Of a stretch of 64,000 nt of DNA, positions 31,925 through 38,060 are shown in pieces (within the stretch, counting starts at the first letter, position 1; the number at the start of each line of letters is the position of its first letter). The notes under the pieces are model-generated. The model ran no database searches and was not told where the DNA came from. It was given only the letters and a program-made list of their open reading frames with translations. The DNA is taken from positions 1 to 64,000 of the IMG/VR virus record IMGVR_UViG_3300036670_000258. The stretch is one strand, 5' to 3'. The DNA is from a virus. The position numbers were made by a program, and so were the translations under genes.

Positions 31925-32126
31925 ATGATTCTAAAATATATTTTGCTAGTATCTTTTGTGTTTGTATTAAATTTGATGCCTGATTAACTTGATAATATAA
32001 TGGCGTACCTATTGGCAGGCTATTACCTTTTCCATCAAAATATGATCCATTTCCATCAGTTTGCACTAATCGTTGAAATGTAAGAGATACTTCAGATTCT
32101 GTTAAATCGAATTCAGGGTTTTGCAT
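31908..32126 (-). CDS. tail-fibre N-terminal-like small protein (72 aa)
   Basis: The frame is open up to an ATG at 32183, but that start lies inside the uvsW N-half. The ATG at 32126, preceded by an A-rich leader, is more likely. The protein has Phe-Gln-Arg-Leu-Val-Gln-Thr-Asp-Gly-Asn-Gly-Ser-Tyr-Phe-Asp-Gly, a pattern typical of the first residues of phage tail-fibre proteins, and ends in a helix. It begins the fibre-like cluster that sits between the uvsW halves. Confidence 0.6.
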   Translation of the reverse strand: MQNPEFDLTESEVSLTFQRLVQTDGNGSYFDGKGNSLPIGTPLYYQVNQASNLIQTQKILAKYILESYGSDN

Positions 32127-32163
32127 TTTATTATTTATGTTATTAATATTATATATCCTATTT

Positions 32164-33147
32164 TTATATACAAAATATATCATCGGTATATGATAATTGA
32201 TCCACTCTCTTATATACCCCTGATGTTAATTTAACTCTATGATTTCCTGTTATTTTAATAATAGATCCATCTTCCATTTCTAACTCGAACATTTGATTTC
32301 CTTTCGATAAATCATGATATACAAATTCAACTTCTCTATCTTCAATTTCTAAAGTTTTATCATTAGTTGTTTTAACATATTCTCCTGCCTTTATTTCATT
32401 TACCTTTTTATAGGAGCCATTGCTCATTTTTATTAGAGTATCGGGATGTATACACTCGTCAACTATTACTGCATCAAATTCTGAAAAGTATGCAGCATCC
32501 TTTTTAATTAAAGATTGATAAGTACCTATAATTATATTTTTATTAGGTTTAATATCTTGACCAGCAAATATTTGTTGAATTCTTAGATCTATTTTGTTTT
32601 TGTAATTGTAATCGTGAAAATCTTCATGAGCCTGTACTACTAATGAAACGTTAGGAACTATAAATAGTATTTTAGTTGCCTTGTTATGTTCTAGTATATA
32701 TGCTACTGTTAAAAAACTTATTAGTGTTTTACCAGCTGAAGTTGCAAGTTCAGCTAAACATTTTCTAAACTTTAAAATATTAAAAGCAGCCTCAATCTGG
32801 TAATCACGTGGTGTAAATTTTTCAGAGTCTTTAAAGAATTCTAAAGACCATTTTTCAAATACTTCTGGATTAATATTAGGGTCTATTAATCTTTTTATTC
32901 CTTCAATTTTAAGTTCAAATCTATACTCCTTGCAAATTGACATGACATATTGCCAGAGTCCGGCAGGAATCCATTTATCATCTTTAATGTATGATACATA
33001 TCCATCCCATATTCCACGCTTTACTAAAGGGTGAAACCTCCAGCTGTCAATTCTTTTTGTTAGAGATATTTTAATCTGCTCTAACTCTAGTTCAGTAGCA
33101 TCGTCAATTCTTAAAAATTGATTATCTTCAGTTAATGTTAAAATCAA
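32164..33147 (-). CDS. uvsW: UvsW helicase N-terminal half with split-intein N-fragment
   Basis: Residues 1-231 are the N-extein: an N-terminal UvsW accessory domain, then the Q-motif-like Phe-Thr-Pro-Arg-Asp-Tyr-Gln, motif I Ala-Thr-Ser-Ala-Gly-Lys-Thr at about 132-138, Ile-Val-Pro-Asn motif Ia and Gly-Thr-Tyr-Gln-Ser-Leu motif Ic. It stops at Val-Ile-Val-Asp-Glu, halfway through motif II. Residue 232, Cys, starts a 96-residue N-intein (Cys-Ile-His-Pro-Asp-Thr-Leu; Thr-Gly-Asn-His block B). The C-half lies 4.3 kb downstream on the same strand, so both are minus-strand genes but far apart. It follows uvsY closely, as in T4 where uvsY and uvsW are neighbours. Confidence 0.92.
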   Translation of the reverse strand: MILTLTEDNQFLRIDDATELELEQIKISLTKRIDSWRFHPLVKRGIWDGYVSYIKDDKWIPAGLWQYVMSICKEYRFELKIEGIKRLIDPNINPEVFEKWSLEFFKDSEKFTPRDYQIEAAFNILKFRKCLAELATSAGKTLISFLTVAYILEHNKATKILFIVPNVSLVVQAHEDFHDYNYKNKIDLRIQQIFAGQDIKPNKNIIIGTYQSLIKKDAAYFSEFDAVIVDECIHPDTLIKMSNGSYKKVNEIKAGEYVKTTNDKTLEIEDREVEFVYHDLSKGNQMFELEMEDGSIIKITGNHRVKLTSGVYKRVDQLSYTDDIFCI

Positions 33148-33163
33148 ATCTATTTAATCTTTT

Positions 33164-33592
33164 TTATAGACGACTAATATCGAGGCGATTCTTTATTGCA
33201 AAGCCCATATTATCTAGAGTTTTAATAGATCCTTCAAAGAAACTCTTTTGGATAGTTAATAACTCTAGAATTGTCGTATCGTCAGAAATATCTGCTTCGA
33301 TAAATCTTTCTTTCATTTTATCGGTAAGTTTGTAATCATACGTAAAGTACTCTATCCATTTTTCTTTGTACCGTTTGTCGACTACTGCCTTTTGGGATTT
33401 AATTCTATTTCCCATAACAGCTAAGTGTTCTACCATTATTTGGCGGTAGCTTAATGTATATGCGCTTACATCCTGTAGATTGTTACCTAATTTTAAATCT
33501 TCAGTTAATTCTTTGATTTTTAAAGTCCAATCTTCTCGCTGTTTGTTTAAATATTCATCTAACTGCTGAATTTTATCTTTAGCCTCTATCAT
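33164..33592 (-). CDS. uvsY: UvsY recombination mediator
   Basis: A 142-residue helical protein close to the length of T4 UvsY (137). The end of the protein matches best: a run of helix, then Ile-Lys-Thr-Leu-Asp-Asn-Met-Gly-Phe-Ala-Ile-Lys-Asn-Arg, against Ala-Ile-Lys-Ser-Arg-Gly-Phe-Ala-Ile-Lys-His in T4. The Tyr-Lys-Glu-Lys-Trp-Ile-Glu-Tyr-Phe segment occupies the place of the T4 basic region. UvsY helps UvsX displace gp32 from single-stranded DNA. Its position beside uvsW agrees with T4 order. Confidence 0.8.
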   Translation of the reverse strand: MIEAKDKIQQLDEYLNKQREDWTLKIKELTEDLKLGNNLQDVSAYTLSYRQIMVEHLAVMGNRIKSQKAVVDKRYKEKWIEYFTYDYKLTDKMKERFIEADISDDTTILELLTIQKSFFEGSIKTLDNMGFAIKNRLDISRL

Positions 33593-33603
33593 TGTGTTTT
33601 ATT

Positions 33604-33822
33604 TTAAAAAAGTGAGTTTCCTTTGTTGTTTTTCTTAATATAGACAGAACTAGTAAACTTTGCTTTAAGCTTTGGCTTTGTCATTGTAAATTCCTTAGAG
33701 GAATGAATAACATTATTAGAATTAAAATCGATAATCATTTTAATATTCTTTCTTTTGTTTTTTTCATTTTCGAATTCTTCGAATTCTTCGTCAATCATTT
33801 GTAAAAATTCTTTTTTTATCAT
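33604..33822 (-). CDS. small protein with clamp-binding-like C-terminus (72 aa)
   Basis: An acidic N-terminal helix (Phe-Glu-Glu-Phe-Glu-Asn-Glu) is followed by a basic, beta-prone region and the end Asn-Lys-Gly-Asn-Ser-Leu-Phe. The Ser-Leu-Phe end is shared with polymerase (6073) and the glycosyltransferase-like protein (16014). It starts inside the primase stop codon (ATGA overlap), so it is co-translated with primase, next to uvsY. A small replisome or transcription accessory factor is plausible; no family is recognised. Confidence 0.6.
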   Translation of the reverse strand: MIKKEFLQMIDEEFEEFENEKNKRKNIKMIIDFNSNNVIHSSKEFTMTKPKLKAKFTSSVYIKKNNKGNSLF

Positions 33823-34943
33823 AGGTAATATGCATCAAGTTTAGAATCTGAAAAATATTTATCTAAGTTAGACAAGCATTTGTTTTGTGTTAACCATGCT
33901 GCAATGACTAAATCATTTAAATCACCTATTTGTTTAGGATATTTATCTCTTTCATTTTTATCAGTATTTTTAAGGAATTTTTCTAGGTGTAAATCTATTT
34001 TTGTTTCTTTAAGGAATTTTTCCCATGTAAATATTTTTTTACCTCTTTTTAACTTTTCCATCATTTTACGTTTACCTGTACTATCATTATCGAACATATA
34101 TCTAATAGTTGGTATTTCATCAAATTCCGTTGTTGATCTTCCAGCAGTTGCAAGTCCTATAGAATTTGAAATAAACATAGCATCGATAGGTCCTTCGAAC
34201 ATTGTTACTTCTCTTTGAAAATCAACAAGCATTACTCCGAATAGTGTTGATAATTTCTTAACACTAACAAGTTCTTCTTCACTCAGGATCATCTCACGTT
34301 TAGTCTCTTGATATATCTTTTCTAAATCGTATGTTAAATACCTTGAGTTAGATTGTTTATTAAGTGACCTTGTTTGAAATCCAATAACCTTATCCTTAGG
34401 TGCTAAATTTAATACTACAATTCTTTTATCCTTAGGAGAATACATAAATCTGTCGAGGCGATGTGAAAGCAATCTATTTTTTAAATAAAAGTACGCTGAA
34501 TCTCCTGGTACTATTTCTTTAAAACCAAACATTTGTGATAATTCAATGCGTGTAGGGGATAAATCATATGTTAATTTAAAAATATCATGTTCTAATACTT
34601 CAATATCATTGACTTCCATCTTATGTTCTTGGATATAGTCTATGATTTGAATAGAGTCATCTGTATTTTTAAATTTAACATGATGGTCTTTAAGTAATTG
34701 ATATGCATTTGAGTGAATGCCGCAATTAAAACAGTGATATTGTAATGTGTCCCAATATAAATTACCTCTCTTCTTTTTAAGATCTGTAGTAGAGTCACCA
34801 CAATATGGGCATGCGATCGTTATTCGACCTGGCATTTCCTTAATCATTTGTTTACTAGAGTCATGATGCGCCTTTAACACTACTTGCTTAAATAGGCTTC
34901 TGATTTTAGACTTTAGTTCTTCTGTTATTTTTTGACCTTTCAT
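33819..34943 (-). CDS. 61: gp61 DNA primase (DnaG-like)
   Basis: About 374 residues from the ATG at 34943. An ATG at 34970 would place the extra residues inside a terminator hairpin, so I reject it. The zinc ribbon is Cys-Pro-Tyr-Cys-Gly, then Tyr-His-Cys-Phe-Asn-Cys-Gly, near 45-74. The TOPRIM domain has Phe-Glu-Gly-Pro-Ile-Asp-Ala-Met and later Phe-Asp-Asn-Asp-Ser-Thr-Gly. Primase makes RNA primers for the lagging strand together with gp41. T4 gp61 is about 342 residues. It stands between gene 32 (upstream) and the 72-residue gene. Confidence 0.93.
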   Translation of the reverse strand: MKGQKITEELKSKIRSLFKQVVLKAHHDSSKQMIKEMPGRITIACPYCGDSTTDLKKKRGNLYWDTLQYHCFNCGIHSNAYQLLKDHHVKFKNTDDSIQIIDYIQEHKMEVNDIEVLEHDIFKLTYDLSPTRIELSQMFGFKEIVPGDSAYFYLKNRLLSHRLDRFMYSPKDKRIVVLNLAPKDKVIGFQTRSLNKQSNSRYLTYDLEKIYQETKREMILSEEELVSVKKLSTLFGVMLVDFQREVTMFEGPIDAMFISNSIGLATAGRSTTEFDEIPTIRYMFDNDSTGKRKMMEKLKRGKKIFTWEKFLKETKIDLHLEKFLKNTDKNERDKYPKQIGDLNDLVIAAWLTQNKCLSNLDKYFSDSKLDAYYL

Positions 34944-34957
34944 ATGTATTATATACG

Positions 34958-34989
34958 AAAAAAAGGCCAAGTTTTAAAACTTGGCCTTT
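34958..34989 (-). terminator. intrinsic terminator after gene 32
   Basis: A 28-base perfect palindrome (AAAGGCCAAGTTTT and its complement) is followed on the minus strand by seven T. It lies 21 bases after the gene 32 stop. A TATAAT-like sequence follows before the primase start, so primase may have its own promoter. Confidence 0.9.
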
Positions 34990-35010
34990 AATTTTATTAA
35001 TTATTTAATA

Positions 35011-35919
35011 CTATAGTTCAAGATCATTCAAGAATGAGTCTAAGTCATCTGAAGAATCTACATTGCTTGGAGTTCCTACCATTTCTTTTGGAAATTCAAA
35101 ATCTACTGCTTGTTCTGATTTTGCTGGTACTTTTTTAGCAGCTTGTTTTGAAGTAACGGAGTTCATAGAATCGCCAGGGTTTAAATAGCTTCTAAGAATA
35201 CCGTTTACAAAATCAAGCATTTCTCCATCCCATGGCTTATATTCATAAGGTGTTAAACTAGGTGCAGTATCTAATTCTGCCTTAATAGCAGTCATTGTAT
35301 CTGCGTCTCGCTTAGCTGGAGTACCTTTCATATCAATTGAACTAGTACTTGAAGAAAACTTTGACTTATCATAGTTATTGAATTCTCCTTGTCTTGTTAT
35401 AATTAGTTCAAAGTTTTTCCCTTCGAATAAATCAAAAACTTGAGTTGGCTCTCCAAACGCTGGTTTTAATTCTTCATCAATTTTTTCTTTGATTTTATAA
35501 CCAAACTTAAATACCTTATATTGTCCTTCTAATTCTGGACTTTGAGGGTCTTTAATAATTTTTACTAATGCAAAATATTGCTCGCGTCTTTTTAGTTTTT
35601 CGCTCATTTTACGATCAACTGCTGAATCACTTTTACGTAATTTGAAAAATACATCGGCGATTGGGCATTTTTCTCCAATAGTGGATGGTGAATCTACCAT
35701 CTTGCCATCTCCACTTGCATTAGTTAGCCAGTGTACGTATTTTTTTACCAGTGAGTTCCTAGGGTTAGTTGGGTTCGGTACAAAGCGAATCATTGCTTTA
35801 TATGTTCCATCTTTTCCATCATCTGCTGTCGGTTTAAATAAATCACTTCCGGTTGAAGCTTGTGTTTCATGTGTTTCAACGTCAGATACTCCTAAGTTAA
35901 AAATGTCAAAATTTTCCAT
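35011..35919 (-). CDS. 32: gp32 single-stranded DNA-binding protein
   Basis: 302 residues, equal to T4 gp32 (301). The core OB-fold is marked by Met-Ile-Arg-Phe-Val-Pro-Asn-Pro, Val-His-Trp-Leu, Cys-Pro-Ile-Ala and the later Gly-Tyr-Lys-Ile and Phe-Asp-Leu-Phe-Glu-Gly-Lys-Asn-Phe. The C-terminus is acidic (Ser-Asp-Asp-Leu-Asp-Ser-Phe-Leu), as needed for contacts with replication proteins. Of the T4 zinc ligands only His63 and one Cys (85) appear to remain; the other two Cys are absent, so zinc binding is probably lost. It lies between a repeat-bearing leader and a strong terminator. Confidence 0.9.
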   Translation of the reverse strand: MENFDIFNLGVSDVETHETQASTGSDLFKPTADDGKDGTYKAMIRFVPNPTNPRNSLVKKYVHWLTNASGDGKMVDSPSTIGEKCPIADVFFKLRKSDSAVDRKMSEKLKRREQYFALVKIIKDPQSPELEGQYKVFKFGYKIKEKIDEELKPAFGEPTQVFDLFEGKNFELIITRQGEFNNYDKSKFSSSTSSIDMKGTPAKRDADTMTAIKAELDTAPSLTPYEYKPWDGEMLDFVNGILRSYLNPGDSMNSVTSKQAAKKVPAKSEQAVDFEFPKEMVGTPSNVDSSDDLDSFLNDLEL

Positions 35920-35922
35920 GTC

Positions 35923-35967
35923 TTTAATGTTTGTTAATTTCTTTAATGTTTGTTAATTTCTTTAATT
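35923..35967 (-). promoter_or_regulatory. repeat-bearing leader of gene 32, possible autogenous operator
   Basis: On the minus strand a 19-base A/T-rich unit occurs twice in tandem (35923-35941 and 35942-35960) with a partial third. Each contains ATTAAAGA, and the last lies just before the start codon. T4 gene 32 mRNA has an unstructured leader with UUAAA-type repeats that gp32 coats to repress its own translation. The resemblance in place and composition is clear; binding is inferred. Confidence 0.5.
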
Positions 35968-36004
35968 GCTTTGATTTACTAAGCTGTTAATTATATAATA
36001 ATAT

Positions 36005-36196
36005 TTAATAATGTTTCAGTTTTTTCATATTTAATTGTGAACCTGTTTCGTCTAGATATATGTGGTCTTTAACTAAATGAAGACCCGCTTTAGACAATAG
36101 AATTTCCATATCCTCTTTGGATAGTTTTTCTAAAGTAACTAATTTACTTAGCAAAGTATGTAAGTTGAAATGTTCAGTTGTTGTAAATATACTCAT
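36005..36196 (-). CDS. hypothetical protein (63 aa)
   Basis: A small helical protein beginning Met-Ser-Ile-Phe-Thr-Thr-Thr-Glu-His-Phe-Asn-Leu, with a central Leu-Ser-Lys-Glu-Asp-Met-Glu-Ile-Leu-Leu helix and a short beta hairpin at the end. It lies upstream of the gene 32 leader. The 261 bases before it contain no gene I can support, only AT-rich sequence with an imperfect 11-base repeat near 36371 and 36404. Confidence 0.5.
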   Translation of the reverse strand: MSIFTTTEHFNLHTLLSKLVTLEKLSKEDMEILLSKAGLHLVKDHIYLDETGSQLNMKKLKHY

Positions 36197-36457
36197 TTTC
36201 TACATTTTAAATATTAATATACTTATTATATATCTCTTTCAATTTAGTTTCATTAATTACTTCTTTATTTGTTTATTAAGGTACATTAAAACTATTTACA
36301 AATATTTTATCAGATTGCTGAAACATTCCAGTCAACTGTCAATATAACTAAAGTATTTAAGCCTTTGGGTAAGATTAGGTTGCAAGCTTAAAGATATCAA
36401 AGATAAGATTTGGTTAACATTAATAAAAATAAGTTCACCTTATAACAAAAAAGAAAG

Positions 36458-37111
36458 TTACTTATTGTAATACAAAAATCTTGATAAATGATTTAGAAAG
36501 TATGCATCTACAAGATCGTCCATTGGCTTTGGCACCTTTGAAACTATTCCAATTGAAGATTTACAGAATGAGAGCAAAGACGAGTCATTTAGATATTCAT
36601 CTTCTAGGTAATTTTCAAGGAATTTAACCCAAAGTTCATCTTTCTTAAGGCGACCTGAACCTGCGTGTTTTTTAATTGATGAAGGAGCAACTGTTAACAT
36701 ATTTATAACATTAAGTCTAGACATCATTTCCATCTTTAGTATTGCGGCTCCTGCTGCCATGTCAATTATATTATTAGTTCCGGAAGATGATCCAAATGAT
36801 GTACCTTCAAATGCAATTATAAAGGAATCATCATTACCTGTAATTTCTATAATAATGTCAATAATGTCTTTAGCAGTTTGAGTGTGTCTTTGTATTTTAA
36901 TCATCTCACTCCTAGAATAATCCTCGTTATTCGTCCAATCTGGTTGCTGAAGAATTTGTGTGTCTTCAAGTATATTAAGTTCTTCTTGTAGTTTTTGTTC
37001 CTTCTTTGTGCCTGTCTTTGGTTTTAAGTATCCAACGAAACTATATTTATTATCTTTAAATATACAAATTCCTGGTGAATTTAAAGAAAAGTCAATTGTT
37101 ACAAAATTCAT
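36458..37111 (-). CDS. RuvC-like crossover junction endonuclease
   Basis: A 217-residue RNase H-fold nuclease. Acidic residues are in the expected places: Thr-Ile-Asp-Phe-Ser-Leu-Asn-Ser-Pro-Gly near residue 7, Ile-Ala-Phe-Glu-Gly-Thr-Ser-Phe-Gly near 100 and Met-Asp-Asp-Leu-Val-Asp-Ala-Tyr near 200. The Ser-Leu-Asn-Ser-Pro-Gly loop and the final Asp-Asp-x-x-Asp-Ala pattern are typical of phage RuvC-type Holliday junction resolvases. T4 uses gp49 (a different fold) for this job; no gp49 is seen here. It would resolve branched DNA before packaging. Confidence 0.75.
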   Translation of the reverse strand: MNFVTIDFSLNSPGICIFKDNKYSFVGYLKPKTGTKKEQKLQEELNILEDTQILQQPDWTNNEDYSRSEMIKIQRHTQTAKDIIDIIIEITGNDDSFIIAFEGTSFGSSSGTNNIIDMAAGAAILKMEMMSRLNVINMLTVAPSSIKKHAGSGRLKKDELWVKFLENYLEDEYLNDSSLLSFCKSSIGIVSKVPKPMDDLVDAYFLNHLSRFLYYNK

Positions 37112-37121
37112 TTATAGTGAT

Positions 37122-37490
37122 TTATAGTGATTTACCAAGAGAAGCTCCTAAAGCAGCCCCTACGAGCCTACTCGTTAACATATCATACATTACGCCTGAC
37201 TGGATTCCTAATATTTTAGCAACTGTTTTTCCTATTGTTTTTCCAAGTGCAAAACCAGTAAGTCCACCAAAAATACTTCCTAGAATTCCCTCGTTAGTAA
37301 GTTCATTATTGAATTGATGAACATCATATGTTCCATCTTCTTTTAAATAGGTACTAGCAAATTGTTCTAATGCTGAATCTACTTTAAATTCTAAATCAGA
37401 AGTCCATTCCGATTGTAAAGATTCATTTAAAGTTAAAAGATCTGATTCAGAAGTATTTTGTTCTTTCATGTAATCTACGAATGTTTTCAT
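37122..37490 (-). CDS. small glycine-zipper protein with capsid-targeting-like N-terminus (122 aa)
   Basis: The N-terminus Met-Lys-Thr-Phe-Val-Asp-Tyr-Met-Lys-Glu is followed by Leu-Leu-Thr-Leu-Asn-Glu-Ser, a possible prohead-protease site near residue 24. The C-terminal 55 residues are two hydrophobic glycine-zipper helices: Ile-Phe-Gly-Gly-Leu-Thr-Gly-Phe-Ala-Leu-Gly, and Val-Gly-Ala-Ala-Leu-Gly-Ala-Ser-Leu-Gly. Such helices insert into membranes. A packaged protein able to enter the host membrane during DNA ejection is an attractive guess; a plain membrane protein is the alternative. Confidence 0.6.
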   Translation of the reverse strand: MKTFVDYMKEQNTSESDLLTLNESLQSEWTSDLEFKVDSALEQFASTYLKEDGTYDVHQFNNELTNEGILGSIFGGLTGFALGKTIGKTVAKILGIQSGVMYDMLTSRLVGAALGASLGKSL

Positions 37491-37508
37491 ATTTTATATA
37501 TACGTTTT

Positions 37509-38060
37509 TTAATCTATTTCTAATACTAAATTGAACTTATTATAAAAAAAGTTCAATTCAAATGTTGTAAATTCTGCAATATTAGAACTCATATTTAAAT
37601 CTAACTCAGAAATTTCATGAAGTATTGGCTTTTCAAACACAATACTAATTACATGAATTCCCTGTGCATCCATTATTTGTAATTTAATATCATTTAAAAA
37701 TGGGTTTTTAACACCCTTTGAATAATAATACAATAAAGTGTCTTGCATTATCCAATAGTTTATATAACCATCTAACAGCTGCATTGTAATCGAAAATTGA
37801 CGCTGTATTGTATTTTGTATTGGAATAGAACCTCTATGATATGTTATCGTTCCATCATTTTGCGATGTTGATATTGGATCAAAACTAATTCCAGGAATAG
37901 CACATCCTTGTATAGAATAATTAATAAAATCAATAGGCTCTGTTATTAAGTTGCCTGGAATTCTATTTAAATATTTTTTATACTTATCAGCGACCTCCTT
38001 TGGAATAAAAGTCCTTGGAAATCTTATATTAAATAAATTATTTCTACTGTTTATTATCAT
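37509..38060 (-). CDS. tail-tube/baseplate-junction-like protein (183 aa)
   Basis: A beta-rich protein with Ser-Ile-Gln-Gly-Cys-Ala-Ile-Pro-Gly-Ile-Ser-Phe, then Arg-Gln-Phe-Ser-Ile-Thr-Met-Gln-Leu-Leu-Asp-Gly-Tyr-Ile-Asn-Tyr, and Phe-Thr-Thr-Phe-Glu-Leu-Asn-Phe near the end. The order (Ile-Pro-Gly loop, long strand hairpin, helix, final strands ending in Phe-Glu-Leu) is that of T4 gp19/gp54-type tube folds. Its length fits gp19 (163). It overlaps the upstream structural gene by one base. I cannot tell whether it is tube, tube initiator or sheath-associated. Confidence 0.5.
   Translation of the reverse strand: MIINSRNNLFNIRFPRTFIPKEVADKYKKYLNRIPGNLITEPIDFINYSIQGCAIPGISFDPISTSQNDGTITYHRGSIPIQNTIQRQFSITMQLLDGYINYWIMQDTLLYYYSKGVKNPFLNDIKLQIMDAQGIHVISIVFEKPILHEISELDLNMSSNIAEFTTFELNFFYNKFNLVLEID

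Noticed and set aside
32127-32183. Longer start for the small fibre-like gene at 31908
   Set aside because: It would overlap the uvsW N-half and adds an Asn/Ile/Tyr-rich segment without likeness to fibre proteins; the ATG at 32126 has a typical A-rich leader.
34944-34970. Nine-residue N-terminal extension of primase
   Set aside because: The upstream ATG lies within the T-run and stem of the gene 32 terminator; the ATG at 34943 gives the normal primase N-terminus.
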